A stretch of DNA of 64,000 nt from the NCBI RefSeq assembly GCF_040954645.1, contig NC_092804.1, forward strand, positions 148,995,108 to 149,059,107, read 5' to 3'. The stretch comes from Diabrotica undecimpunctata. Lineage: Eukaryota; Arthropoda; Insecta; Coleoptera; Chrysomelidae. Below are positions 50,916-62,395 of the stretch, one piece after another. Positions within the stretch are counted from its first letter, which is position 1; the number at the start of each line of letters is the position of its first letter. The notes beneath the pieces are model-generated. The model ran no database searches, was not told where the DNA came from, and worked only from the letters and a program-made list of their open reading frames with translations. The position numbers and the translations under genes are program-made.

Positions 50916-51854
50916 TGTCTGTTGTGAGGATGTCGTGTGGTGTTTGTTTTTGTATAGTTACTGATTGTGTTTGTTGGTGGTTAGTAGGTATGGCTTATCT
51001 GTTAGAAGCCCTAACAAATAAAACAGATAAAACAGATAAAGTCTCTAAAAGAGAATGCCGAATGGTTACTTTTACAGTTTGCATATTTTGGATTATTTGC
51101 CGTGGAGCAAACAGTCGACCTATGCTGTTGTCCGAAGTTTGGACACGTAATGAAATGTATTGAGATGACGGCTTTTGCAACATCTCCAACAGTATTTCAG
51201 ACGGGTAGGGACGGTATTGTTTAATCGTGGGATTTTACAATTTAACTGTTAAATTGCCCATTAATTCTTATACCATTTTGAGAGAGCATCGGCGAACATA
51301 TTTTATGAGTTTGTAAAAACTTCGACAAAGCAAGTGGGTCTACGGTTAGCAGAAGCCTCTTTGTTTCGGAAAACATATTTCCCAATATCAATAAATAGTT
51401 CGACTTTGTATTGTCGACGATTAACATAAATTGTGTGATCTTAAGTTTTAAATAATATCCTATGTCTTTTTATAGATCAAACTAAAACAAATCGGAACTT
51501 TACATGTTTCTTTATCCTCTTTCATTCTAATTCTACTGGTCTCTTTTATTCTAACAAGTTTTAATTTAATGGAGCTAGAAATTTTTACCATCAAATATTA
51601 TTAAAATTATTTGTTTAATGTTTAAGTCCTTATTTAATCTTAAACAAATAAAATCTCAAAACTAAATCATTACCAAATAATTATTTTATCTTGGCTATTG
51701 AAAATGATTACGATAACAATTTAAAGGCAGGTACATTTACATAAAAGGTTTAGGTTTTTAATTATTATAAAAGTGATGTGCATGACGCTAGTATTCAATA
51801 TCTTATAAAACGTTTTTGCAGTTCATGATTTGATAGTTACCATCAAATAGGACA
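50916..51854. other. Region upstream of the SLC26 coding start
   Basis: No coding sequence was recognised. A likely acceptor (gtttttgcag|ttcatg, ending at 51821) lies 33 bases before the start codon, so the gene probably has a separate 5' untranslated exon, not located here. No TATA or initiator could be assigned. Confidence 0.4.
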
Positions 51855-51954
51855 ATGTCAGGTGCTGTAGTACCAGAAATAAGGATCCAGCGGCCTTTGT
51901 ATGAAAACGATCAACTAAGACAGGATTTGAATTATGAAAAAGACCAAACTAATT
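51855..51954 (+). CDS. SLC26 (prestin-like) anion transporter, coding exon 1
   Basis: ATG in the context aggacaATGtca opens MSGAVVPEIRIQRPLYENDQ followed by LRQDLNYEKDQTN. The exon ends at a consensus donor (aatt|GTAAGT) in phase 1. This is the cytoplasmic amino-terminal tail that precedes the STAS-sulfate-transporter membrane domain; 'RPLY...L...Y' is typical of insect members. No other open frame overlaps, and the phase agrees with exon 2, 9.1 kb downstream. The protein should be an anion exchanger (sulfate, chloride, bicarbonate or oxalate) in the plasma membrane. The specific paralogue is uncertain; the A5/A6 (prestin) group is the best guess. Confidence 0.85.
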
Positions 51955-52850
51955 GTAAGTAATGAAAGATTTAATAACTGTTTATCATGTAATCATAAAT
52001 TGTTCACTGTTTTTAAATTAATACAATATTGTAAATAACATTTAATTTTACTGCTACAGAGTTTTCATTTATGTAGACTTTGTTCAACACTATGTAACTT
52101 ACATTACTATTCAATTTTATAAAATTTTTACAGGTAATAATTTTTGTCCATGACGGAGTGGCTTTCGTCTATACTCGCTTGTCTTCTGCTAAGTAATTTG
52201 CAGGTCAAATCTTCATTTTCCTTCTATTGATAGATTTATTTTTTGTGTTTTTACTTAATTTGGTTTCACATACCGTTTTTCAGTTTATTTGTCTTCTTAT
52301 TCCTTTTACTGCCTTTTAGTAAAGTAGGCATTTAATATAAATAGCTTTACAAACCAGTGTAATTGTTTAATTTTATAATTTTTATCCGAACATTCTCTTT
52401 TCCTACCGATATTTGTATAGGATGTATAATAAATTTTGCCTTAATTTTTTGAAAAAATTTCTTTTGACGGGTTTTCATTTTTTTTTTGTTTAATTGTTCT
52501 GCCAAAACCAAAATAATTTTCCAAACTGCTGTTTTTTTATCACAACTTTTTTAATTATTTCTGATTTCTGATCATTATCTATCTTTTAGTGCGGTGTGTT
52601 AATTATTACTCAATAATATTTTTAAAAATTTTCAGTTTAGATATTTTAATTTTGTTTTAATGCCTGGCAAAACCTCACAGGTTATCTGAACGTTTTTGTT
52701 TATTACCAATTTCTTTTTTACTTATGTTTTGTATTGTTATATATTTATGTTTTCAAAACATTTTGCATTCTAGTTTTCACTTTTTTTACTTTAATAAGCC
52801 TGCCAAAACTGGAAGAGAAACATAGCCATCTAAAAGTTTTATATTTATAT
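51955..52850 (+). other. SLC26 intron 1, 5' part
   Basis: AT-rich with no recognisable element up to ~52850. The intron continues to 61077 and contains the transposon relics listed separately. Confidence 0.6.
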
Positions 52851-52854
52851 TTGT

Positions 52855-53340
52855 CATCCGAAGTTCCTTCTTCTTCTCTCTGTACCATCTCCGAGACTGA
52901 ACGTTGGCTATTATTATTAGCTATTATAATTTTATTCACTTCAGCTCTGAAGAGAGTCGACGAAGACTAAATTTATGAAGACTGAATAAATTACTTATAC
53001 CTCCTTTCACATATTTTGCTCTGAATAACAGGATAGAGGAGTCCGTATATTTCGGACCCGAAATATACGGACTACTTCAGGTTGCTTTTTTAGACGTTAT
53101 AATAGCTCTTCATTTGTCACTCGGTTGACCCAATTCATGCGTAGCAGCCTTCTACACACAAACTTTTAGAAAGCTTAGAGCAATAGAGATTTATTTAGTG
53201 AGCGTTGAGCTTTCAATTCCATAAAATAATCTAGAGAAAAAATAACATTTGACGCGTCTTAGTTTAGGTTATTATTATTACTCCGTCCTTAAAATAACTT
53301 TCATTATTCGGAAGAACATTGCTCTGACCTTTCTAATGTA
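52855..53340 (-). mobile_element. Endonuclease-RT retrotransposon, C-terminal fragment
   Basis: Minus-strand pieces: a region like 'L.AFEMW.YRR.L..NWV.RVTNEE' (~53210-53100), GLLYPVIQSKICERRYK (~53055-52995) and LFRAEVNKIIIANNNSQRSV then SEMVQREEEGT (52955-52860). The last corresponds to '(T)NLFRAAV.K..IA.MI.N.R' of related copies. A palindrome at 53040-53073 interrupts it. Confidence 0.7.
53040..53073. repeat. Near-perfect 34-base palindrome
   Basis: agtccgtatatttcgg, the spacer ac, then ccgaaatatacggact: two perfect 16-base arms. It sits inside the RT relic, where the right arm looks like a snap-back copy of the left. Confidence 0.9.
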
Positions 53341-53519
53341 GAATTTTAACCCTTTGTTCATATTCCAATTGTCATTTATTTGAACTGAGATAAATAATGT
53401 TCTCAGATTTTTTAAAATTCAACACCATATGTTGTAATTATTTATTAATTCATTGATGTTTTGTTGACTACCATATATTTAGTTTTTACAATATTAAGTT
53501 TTTTTCTTCTACATGTGTC

Positions 53520-54480
53520 TATCTTCTAGAGATGTAGGCGACCACATTGACCCATCGTATTTTATTCACAGCAGCTCGAAATAGATCAGTTGACGTTAGA
53601 CCAGTCCACTTCCTAAGATTGGCCAGCCAGGATATACGTCTACGTCCAGGGCCTCGCCTACCCTCAATCTTGTTTTGTAGAATCAACTGTAAAAGTTGGT
53701 ATTTATTATTAAATAAGCATGATGTAGCCGAAGTAAGCCAATCTTCTGTTCTTTACGGTGTTAATAATTTCTTTGTCTTTTCTTAGCCTCTGGAGAATAG
53801 TTGTTACTTGTGTGGTGTATATATGAGACCCTCAACATACGTCGGTAGCACCACATTTTAAATGCCTTAAATCGTTTTATATCATCTTCTGTAAGGCTTC
53901 AGCTTTCTCCTCCATAGAGGAGGACACTAAAGACGTAACATCTAAGAATTCTTATGCGTATATTGATACTTAAAGATAAGTTGCAGATAATCTTCCTAAG
54001 GCTGTTGAACGAGCTTCTGGCTTTTTCAATGTGAGTTTTTATTTCGTAGCTATGATCCCAAGTATCCTAAATATTACAGCCCAAATAGCATATTTTTTTT
54101 CCTTTATCTAACGATGTATCGCTTATGTTGGTGTTCTGACTAATGACAATATTTTTGTCTTCTTGCAATTTAGTTTTAGGCCGTATTTTTTACATGTTTC
54201 TATAACGTTATCCATCATCCTTTGGAGCCCCTGCGCACTATCTTCCAGCAACCCTGTATTATCTGCATATCTAATATTATTTATAGGTTGGCCACTTACA
54301 GCAAACCCATCTTCTAATATGTCCAAGGTCTCTCTAAAGATGGTTTCAGAGTATATGTTAAATAACGCCGGTGACAATATGTAACCCTGTCTAACTCCTT
54401 TTTCGACCGTCAAGATCTCGGACAGTTCATTTTCTAATCGCACTATTGCTTTTTGTTGGAGATATAAGTTTGAGATCAGT
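53520..54480 (-). mobile_element. Endonuclease-RT retrotransposon, RT palm to C-terminus
   Basis: The minus-strand frame 54443-54123 reads RLENELSEILTVEKGVRQGY, ILSPALFNIYSETIFRETLD, NNIRYADNTGLLEDSAQGLQ and KKYGLKLNCKKTKILSLVR. Then come TWDHSYEIKTHIEKARSSFN, SINIRIRILRCYVFSVLLYG and FKAFKMWCYRRMLRVSYIHH, and near 53640-53540 the tail '...TDLFRAAVNKIRWVNVVA'. The catalytic YADD has become YADN. The endonuclease and RT fingers are missing. It lies antisense within SLC26 intron 1. Confidence 0.9.
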
Positions 54481-55125
54481 CTTGTATCCTAATAAGTTTT
54501 AAGCCATATTATTCGCATTCTTGTCAATTATTAATAACTGCAGCTCTTCTGCCGAAACTGCAAGCATAATAGTATTATTTGAATACCTCAGTAACATTTC
54601 TTATAACAATATTTTTATGTAGGAGCAATCCAGACATAAATTTAAAATCTTATGTGATGACTCCAGTTTTTTTTTATATAATTTATTTTCCATACATTCA
54701 AGAAAGATTTGTAAATGACAAAAATTGTAATTTATTCAATAATTTTTTTTTAATATTTTCAATTTTCTTCATTGATCCACCTATTAAAGTTATTTTATTA
54801 TACTGTAGAATATTTCTTATATTTTTCTTCGAATTCTTTGCTATAATTATTATTTCTAACTCTTTTATATTTATCTTTAAATTATATCTCTTCATGATCT
54901 GCGTCCATTTGTTAATTTTGTCTTTTAGTAATATTGTTGGTTTGATATTAGTAGTTTGTCTAGGAAAAAAGTCTCTGAAAGGAAGACTTGAAGAGGCTTA
55001 TGTTCAGATGTGGACGTGAATGGCTAGACGAAGAAGAAAGAAGAAGATTAGTAGTTTGTCGTATACGTGATCCTGTTAACCAGTTCGTTTATTATTGTTT
55101 AAATTAGTAATAACAAGAAATATTT
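54481..55125. other. Unassigned intron sequence
   Basis: A 146-residue + strand frame (54579-55019) is T-rich and low in complexity. Only its end (GRLEEAYVQMWT, then RRRRKKK) recalls the tail of an endonuclease-RT. It is not a gene. Confidence 0.4.
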
Positions 55126-55127
55126 TT

Positions 55128-55235
55128 TAATTGTTTATGATGTTGGCAACCACATTCACCCATCTTAATATACTCTCTGCATCTACTAAACAGATCCGTT
55201 AACGTTAGACGTTGACAACACATATCCTGGTCCCA
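55128..55235 (-). mobile_element. Small RT C-terminal fragment
   Basis: The minus strand reads QDMCCQRLTLTDLFSRCREY IKMGECGCQ-like residues, parallel to the 'LTLTDLFRAAVNKIRWV.VVA' tail of the copy at 53520-53640. Confidence 0.5.
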
Positions 55236-55546
55236 AGCTATTTTTTAATATTTACTTATTGTGCTAATTCGTCCTCATAATACAACCTTGCTCTACGCTC
55301 AAAAACGTACAAAAATCTTGTTGCCTCTATGTATTTTTCTGTTATCCCGTATAGTTTTGATATAGCCTACATTGCCTTTGGGGTAATTTAGTTCTGAAAT
55401 GATTTTTTTGTAGTATTTTAGTATTGTTTCTATGTTTAATGAGAATTCACCCCAATTTCAATTGAAAATACGTTTATTTAGACATTTCCGTTGCTACTTT
55501 GTACCTCGAAAATATTGACAATATCATTTTTATGTCATCAAATTTA

Positions 55547-55700
55547 ACACGTTAAGTGCCATGGCGGTCCCTAGATCCCTAGGAACCGCTGCTGAGTATT
55601 TAGTTGAAATTATTTGTCGCCCAAGCCAGCGGACCATGCTTAAGCCTATTTGGGTGTTGTAGACGGACCTCTTTGGCTTGGGCAGCCTACACACCTATGC
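55547..55700 (+). repeat. piggyBac-like terminus
   Basis: TTAACACGTTAAGTGCCATG at 55547 has the form of a TTAA-flanked piggyBac or MITE end and resembles the one at 28317. The following ~130 bases are GC-richer, with ccaagccagcgg (55621) answered by ggcttgggc (55674) as inverted pieces. The partner end was not found. Confidence 0.4.
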
Positions 55701-55779
55701 TGGTGAGAACTTTTTGATTCGGAAACAAACTACTATTGTTCGATAATCATTTATGTAGAAAATATATTTCAGCTTGCAC

Positions 55780-56335
55780 AACAAAACTAAAGAAGCATCG
55801 ATATTAATGATCTTTTTATTAATAACCTAAGATATGCGGACGATACGATCTTAATAGCGGACAGTATAGAGGAGCTACAGGATTAAGTAAATATCATAAA
55901 TGGAGTGGGAGGAAAGTAGTGGTTGAACATAAACATAACAAAAACCAAATATATAATAATGAACAAACCCCCTATGGATGTTCAGTTCAATAAACGGCAA
56001 GTGGGAGTGTGACCTGAAAGTGAAGATTAAAGTCGCAATGGCTAACAACGCTTTTGTTAAATTTGATAAATACCTTTTTTGCCGTGAAGTCACTATAATC
56101 CTTTGAATACGGGCCTTAAAATGCTACACATGGCCGATCCTGATCTATGGAGGTGAGATCTGGTCACCTAAAGTGAGATCTCTAAATAGAGTGGAGGCTT
56201 TTGAAATGTGGTGTCTCAGAAGACTGCTTAGAATTTCATGGGTCGTACATGTAACCAATAATGAGGTCCTAAGAAAATTGTTAGATCTCGTTAAATGTCA
56301 TCTGGATGAGCAAAATTGAAGGTCAAAGAGGCTGG
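55780..56335 (+). mobile_element. Endonuclease-RT retrotransposon, palm to C-terminus, truncated
   Basis: Reads LRYADDTILIADSIEELQD, NINITKTKYIIMNKPPMDV, AMANNAFVKFDKYLFCREVT, LRIRALKCYTWPILIYGGEI, NRVEAFEMWCLRRLLRISWV and HVTNNEVLRKLLDLV in three frames. The catalytic YADD is preserved, but stops and frameshifts disable it. It ends before the 'YLGH..R' block. Confidence 0.85.
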
Positions 56336-57925
56336 AATAGTTTACCTTTTCATGCTACTTTACAAAGTAGAAACCTAGAAACAACAGATAATGTGTTTTA
56401 CATAAAGAGAAATATAATTCATAAACGGCATGTGCTTGAATAAAAAAAATTCAAAAGAGAACCAGGATATTATGTTAAAATGCATATAAATATATTAAGA
56501 ATGCATCTATTGTAGCCTTAAAGTATTTCATATTGCAGAAAAAACAATGTGGATATTAGTATCGAGACGACAAACTGATAGTGAAGTTCCAGTGAAAACT
56601 GGAAATTAGACAGAATAAGTATTACGAAGACCAAGTTCAATGCCAAAGAAAGGGGTTAAATACCTAGTTATGAAACAGAACACAAAATAAAAAAGAATCG
56701 TATTTTATTGCTATATTATGATTTTTATTAAGATAATTTTTTAACGGCGTCATTAGGATTAGCTTTTAAATATATTTTAGTAGAGTTGTTAAAATTTAAC
56801 CAATTATCATAAAATAATTTTCTGCGTAATACATATTTTTCCTGATTACAAAAATACAACAATATAAATCTTTAAAGTAAATAGTAATTAAAGAGGTTTA
56901 TTATTAACTTGCATTCATACAGAATCATAAGAGATTTTTGTATAGAGGTCCATAAAAACCTTTCTACATCTAATTGTTAACATTGACGTACAGGAACACA
57001 AAGTAAATATGTTTGCAATCTTTTAAAAAAGATTATTATAAACCGACTTTAAACAATTGTTAAACTGTAAATAAAAAGTGATGGAAAATTTAAGTCCTAG
57101 TACCATATGACGACAAAAAAGTTATTAAAATTTCGGAAGTGTTAGTAAACGCGTTTGTGTTTTTACTTTCACTTCCTTATTACGATTTCTAGAGGATTGA
57201 TTTTTTTGAAATTAAGTACAGAACATGACCTCGATAACATTAGTTTGATATTTGTCACAGATCGATATGGTCTTAACCGATTTCACCCAATTTTTTTAAA
57301 GCCAAGTAATAAAAGATGTTCTTTGGGAAAATATTTAAATTGTTTATTTCAATTTATAAAGACATTCTAAAATACTTTTTGATGGTTTTAAATAGTGAAT
57401 ATTTCCATGCATACTTGACTGGAAACTAATATCGTACATCAGCACTTAATATCAATTTCAAATAAATGCCACCTCCAGTCCGAAACAATTAAGCTATCAC
57501 TAAAATCAAATTTGTTATCGCATAGGTATATCACTAACATTGTATCATTTTGTGTCAAATTATGGTGTCAAAAATTATGATTACGAAATACGAACGCTTT
57601 GTTCGAAACTACGTTTTTTATTCATTATCAATAATGATTCTATAGCATTCTAGTTTGATCTCGATTTTCTCAAGTTTACTTTAGTAATCAGTTTTATTCA
57701 ATTCCAACCGTCGTCAGTTTTTTGCATTTATTTTGATATGTTTGATCTGCTGTGGCCTTACTAGTCATATGCGTAAGGCTTGTTTTCTATCAACTTAACA
57801 TTTATAAATCGCAACATTCTTCTTTGACTCTACATCTCTAGATTCTCTACTTAGTAGCCACTCTCAGAGTCCAGATATCAGTCAGGTACAAGAGCGTTGA
57901 CCATATATATATATATTTTTTTAAC
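56336..57925. other. Unassigned intron sequence (~1.6 kb)
   Basis: AT-rich. Nothing recognised except a short (TA)9 at ~57904-57917. Confidence 0.4.
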
Positions 57926-57929
57926 ACCT

Positions 57930-59730
57930 GTGCTGTGTTTGTATGCTGCTATCTGGTCACAAATGACCAATTATCAGTTCTTTTCTGACCTAACTTAATA
58001 AACAGCAAATACTTAAATCTAAGGGCTTGCCCTATGGCTTACTCTTATTTTATCTATCAACTAATGCACTACAACTAACATGCAATAACATCACAGCACT
58101 ATACTCTGCTTTTTACACTAAACTGTTACACATTTACACTAACTCAAATGGTTTTGTCCTTATGAGTCTTCTCTTTGGTTCAGTGTTCTCAAGATGCTGG
58201 GTTGCCTGGACATTCACATGACTATGCAGCCTCTGCTCGTGACTTGCTGCTGTTCTTTTGATTATTTTGATCACAGTTTTCCTACCTAGGTCCTGGTGGA
58301 GGTTGCTGTTACGGATATATCAAGGAGCATCAACAATGTTTTTCAGTATTTTTTTTTTAAATCTCTGGATAATATGTAGATTACTAGCTTTGGTACAGCC
58401 CCAGAGTTGGCACCCATATACCCATACTGACCTTAGTACTTGCTTGTAGATGGATAATTTATTATGAATTAATAATGTTGAATTTTTTCCAATCAGCCAA
58501 TACAATTTCTTATATCTAATCAAGCTCCTCTCTTTTCTTTTTGACATGGACTTTCCAGCGCAGCTTCGCATCTAGGGTGATGCCCAAGCATTTTGCTGAT
58601 GTTACATAAGGAATTTGGGTATCATTTAATCTAACTGGGAAATTTTCTATTTTTTTATTTATAAAGTTAATGTGTGCACATTTAGTCTCATTTCATTTTA
58701 TTCGCCATTTTCTGGTCCAGTTTTGTATTTTATTTACTGATAGTTGCAACTTATCAGTCGCTTCTTCACTAGTGTCTTCTATCGCTAGTATGGCTGTATC
58801 ATCCGCGAAGGTGGCAATAGTATTTTGTTCTAGCTCTGGAATGTCACACGTATATAATAGGTACAGGACCGGACCTAAGACACTCACCTGTTGCAAGCCA
58901 GCTTTGATCTCCCTTAAGTCTGTGTACACTTCTTCTTGTTTTACTCTGAAATATCTATTCGCAATGTATGATTTCAAGATTTCTGAATACTGTTCAGGCA
59001 TGAACGTTCTTAGTTTATAGTTTAAACCGTCATGCCAGACTTTATCAAACGCCTGGGCTACATCAAAGAAGATTGTGCAGCAGACTTTATTTTCTTCTAA
59101 TGTTTTTTCTATTATATTCGTTATTCTGTAAACTTAATCTACGGTGGAATGTTGATTTCTGAAACCAAATTGTTGATTTGGAATAAGATTTTTTCTTTCT
59201 ATTATTGGTTTTAATCTTTTCAATAGAAGTTTTTCAAATAGTTTTGTCATCACCGGAAGTAGTGATATTGGTCGATAGGATGTCACTTCATTAGAAGATT
59301 TACCTGGTTTGTCGATCATAATCACTTCGGCTACTTTCCAAAGTCTGGAAACAAATCTCAATCTAAAAGCAGCATTTATGAGGTGTGTCAGCTTAACTAT
59401 GGCTTTTCTTGGTAGATTTTTTAATAGTTCTCCTGTCATGAGATCATATTCTGGAGCTTTCTTAGAATTTATATTCTCTTTTATCTCTGTTGATACTTCT
59501 CTAAGTGATGTCAACGTTATTCTTTCTTCAGTTTGGAATGGTTCTTCCCATCTCAGTTCTTCACCATCATTGTCGTTGGGTTTAAACGTACTTTCTAAAT
59601 GATCTGCAAATCGTTCTGCTTTCTGTTCGTTACTTCTAGCCCAGTTGCCGTTTTCCAACTTGATAGGAGGAGAATGAATAATTGGTCTCGCATTCTTTTT
59701 GTTGCCTTCCATAACGAATAATCCGTGTTC
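57930..59730 (-). mobile_element. Jockey-clade non-LTR retrotransposon, reverse transcriptase nearly complete
   Basis: From 59712 down: a linker (RSNEQKAERFADHLESTFKP), KKAPEYDLMTGELLKNLP, LWKVAEVIMIDKPGKSSNEV, TSYRPISLLPVMTKLFEKLL, NQQFGFRNQHSTVD, then one stop and FFDVAQAFDKVWHDGLNYKL. In the same frame at 59001-58693 are VLGPVLYLLYTCDIPELEQN and TIATFADDTAILAIEDTSEE. After another stop, INFINKKIENFPVRLNDTQI, LRWKVHVKKKR, YKKLYWLIGKNSTLLIHNKL, SVWVYGCQLWGCTKASN and, to ~57965, TAASHEQRLHSHVNVQATQH. Only a handful of stops separate it from an open frame, and FADD is intact, so it is the best preserved RT here. The amino-terminal gag and endonuclease are lacking. It lies antisense within SLC26 intron 1. 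Confidence 0.92.
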
Positions 59731-60020
59731 TGGTTGACCATATATAATAACTTATTTTACCATTTTTTATGGTAGCAAAAGACATAAGCAGCAGTATAAT
59801 TTTAATTAAAGTTAAAAGAGTAAACTCAATTATATGCCTGATTTCCTTATCGAGATCTATTTGAACCGGGACATACCTTCTTAAATCAGACTATCAGACC
59901 TCTGAGTCAGCCTGCATTCTATTTTTCATTTCTTGTATATATAATTGCCTACTTTTACATTTTCTTTCTATCTTTAATCATCAACTCTAGCTTTTTATAA
60001 TATTTCAATTATGACTTGTA
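59731..60020. other. Unassigned intron sequence
   Basis: Nothing recognised. Confidence 0.4.
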
Positions 60021-60023
60021 AAG

Positions 60024-60300
60024 TCATAAATGTAAATAAACTGTATGATTGAGTATATCTTCATCGCATTTATTTCTACTTTGCCCATGTGTAATTCGGA
60101 GAAATACTTTAAGAATATGGCTCATAAGCCAGACGAGTTTGTAATCGCTGCAATGTCGAGATCTCTGTGTTTTCGGCAGCGGTATGAATATGGATCTTAG
60201 CCAATCGCTAAATATCACACCAGTTTTATAGACTAACATAAATTGAGTGTTATTTTTTTAAGTATTTTGAGAATTCAACATATGATTACTTGGCCTTTTT
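60024..60300 (-). mobile_element. Endonuclease-RT retrotransposon, RT finger fragment
   Basis: The minus-strand frame reads YKTGVIFSDWLRSIFIPLPK, TQRSRHCSDYKLVWLMSHIL then KVFLRITHGQSRNKCDEDI, the 'TG..P.DW..S.FI.IPK...A..CSDYR.ISLMSH.LK...RII' block of endonuclease-RTs. The rest of the RT is missing. Confidence 0.8.
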
Positions 60301-60344
60301 TTAGCTGCATTATTTCTGTGCTATCTGATCTAAGTTCTTTAAAC

Positions 60345-60640
60345 TGCCCATCATCATCAGTTGGCGCTACAGCCCTTTGTGAGCCCTGGCCTGTCTCAAA
60401 ATATTCTTCCATCCTTCTCTGTCGAGTGTCTGTCTTCTCCATTCCCTTACTCCAACCTCCCTTAAATCGCTTTGCACATTGTCCAGATATTTGAGTTAAG
60501 GTAGCCCCTGTCTTCTTCTTCCTACTGGCCTATTTAGCATGGTTATTTTAAAAGGATTACTTTTATTCAACCGCATAAGGTGACCTATCTTAGGTGGTTT
60601 ATTTTGATGGTTTTTACGCTATGTGTATCAGCAAAAGTCT
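60345..60640 (-). mobile_element. Endonuclease-RT retrotransposon, C-terminal fragment
   Basis: The minus strand reads RPVGRRRQGLP, LKYLDNVQSDLREVGVREWR, RQTLDREGWKNILRQARAHK and GL before a stop, the closing 'GRRRQG.P..RW.D.V..DL..LGV..WR..A.DR..W..I...A..HKGL' segment. Upstream, to ~60640, is a weak 'LRRRRLRWAGH..R' region. It is separate from the finger fragment to its left because the domains do not join. Confidence 0.75.
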
Positions 60641-61077
60641 ATAGAGTTCGAAATTATATCGCCTTCGGAAAATGCTTTCACGATAACGGCATTGAATGAA
60701 ATTTGTACCTAAAGTTGTGTAGTTTGTAATGTGAAAGTTTAAATTGGGCGTATCGAAATTTCATGTTATAGGTTTTGAAGATCAGACTCTAATAATGGAA
60801 AGTCACTTCCTCCTCGATTTAGTCAGGTGGCTGGCACTAATCGGTGGACAAAGTCGTCTTCCTTTCGAGCAGGAAAGATGTGTGTTCCCTTAATGTACAA
60901 TCCTATAACATCGACCACGTCGTATTTAAATAAATTTTATATATTTTTAATAAAATATACCACTATACATCAGTCTTTACTTCTCTGTTTAACTTAAAAA
61001 AAATGTTTTTGTCCTGTGTATATTGCTGTGGTAATTTTTTATAATACCCATTTGTATTAATATTTATTATGTTTTAG
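60641..61077 (+). other. SLC26 intron 1, 3' part
   Basis: Nothing recognised apart from the acceptor tattatgttttag immediately before 61078. Confidence 0.55.
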
Positions 61078-61233
61078 TTGTGAACAAATTATGTAAAGAA
61101 AAAGTTTCTCCAAAAAGTATTATAAAATCAACCATTCCTGTCCTGGGATGGTTACCTAAATATGAATGGAGAACAGACCTCTTATCTGACCTTGCTTCTG
61201 GATATACTGTGGCTATCATGCACATTCCTCAAG
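61078..61233 (+). CDS. SLC26 (prestin-like) anion transporter, coding exon 2
   Basis: Between tgttttag| and |gtaaaa. Joined in phase to exon 1 it reads FVNKLCKEKVSPKSIIKSTI, PVLGWLPKYEWRTDLLSDLA, SGYTVAIMHIPQG. 'PVL.WLP.Y.W...L..DL..G.TV..M..PQG' is the diagnostic entry into the first transmembrane segment of SLC26 transporters. No stop is present, and GC content and codon use are higher than in the flanking relics, as expected for a constrained exon. Confidence 0.95.
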
Positions 61234-61312
61234 GTAAAAGTTATTTAAATAATTGAATACATTTTAATGTACTAAATTCATTAACATTTTTAACAGTTTT
61301 CGTTATTTTCAG
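61234..61312 (+). other. SLC26 intron 2
   Basis: A 79-base GT-AG intron (gtaaaagt...attttcag), a normal size for insects. Confidence 0.9.
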
Positions 61313-61423
61313 GTATGGCATACGCACTTTTAGGAAATGTACCTCCAGTTGTTGGAATATATATGGCTATTTTTCCAGTACTAGTGTATTTCTTTTTGGG
61401 AACTTCACGACATGCTTCCATGG
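61313..61423 (+). CDS. SLC26 (prestin-like) anion transporter, coding exon 3
   Basis: Between attttcag| and |gtaaga. Reads [38 protein letters not shown]. 'QG.AYA.LA.VPPV.GLY..FFPV..YFF.GTSRH.S.G' covers transmembrane segments 1 and 2, with the family's conserved GTSRH turn. That turn is kept in the A5/A6-type (prestin) group and differs from the A11-like insect paralogues, which supports the paralogue call. The next exon should begin 'TFAV...' and was not found up to 64000, so the gene continues beyond the window. Confidence 0.95.
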
Positions 61424-62395
61424 GTAAGACTTTATTTTGTTAAACTCGTATTTCTGGAGTAATGTGACAGTTTAGTTTTTAAATATACTCAGGAAAGTTT
61501 TAAAACGATTTAATGTAATTTGTCAGACATTTCATCACCAGAAGAAATCAACTTCAGAGACAAATTAAAGTAGTATTAATAAATGCTCTATCAAGCATAA
61601 AAACGCCTGCTCTAAATAATTGAGAGAGTACATATCTTCAAACATCATCACTATTAAAATTTGGGCTCAATAGGCCTATCAATGTTTGTATAAATTATAA
61701 CCTTCGTGTAATGACAAAAAGATAATACCGGAAAAAAATATTGTTTAAGCTAAATATATCGCTTAATACCTTATTCGGCCTGCGATCCATCAGAAACGGC
61801 GGTGAGAGGTAGTATGCGACTTAAACGCTTTTAAAGAAATACGCTCACGCTATAACAAACCCAAATGATACTGAACGGCAGTAACTCAAACTTAGTAGTT
61901 GTCTTGGAAGATATAAAATTAGTTATTATCATCGTTTTGCCAACCGTATAAGGATGATCGTTCGATATAAAATCGTCTCGTTGGGTACCATTTTACTAGT
62001 AGCGTGCATGATAACCTAGTTGTATCTTTACCTTCTGTGCTTTTTGATTTTTTTACATGTTTTCATTCATGCGTGTGTGAAGTATGGATACAACAAAATA
62101 CTACAATACTTATTTAGGGTGAAACATTGATGTTTGACAGAGAAGAGCTATTAGAGCAACGATAAAGATTTTATTACATAGCATTACTATCACACTCGTA
62201 GTTTCTATATTTTGCTTGTTATTGTAAAGGTGTTAGAAGATTTTTAACAATTTTTTTTCTAGACATTTAACCATAAATCAATCTGGTGTTCGGTTTCTCT
62301 TCAGGTAATGCTTTCGTTAAAATATTCCCATCTGTTACTCACTTTAGTAAATTGCTTCAAATGTTTTCTCTTAAATTTGGTTTTTATAGTCTATT
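61424..62395 (+). other. SLC26 intron 3, first part
   Basis: AT-rich. Nothing recognised, apart from aaccttcgtgta at ~61699, shared with ~44098. Confidence 0.45.

Noticed and set aside
50858..51163. 101-residue Cys-rich frame upstream of SLC26
   Set aside because: It starts in an RT relic, has no signal peptide and no known motif, and lacks a sensible gene structure.
54579..55019. 146-residue hydrophobic frame resembling a membrane protein
   Set aside because: The I/F/L richness comes from T-rich DNA; there is no conserved motif, and its end reads as an RT tail.
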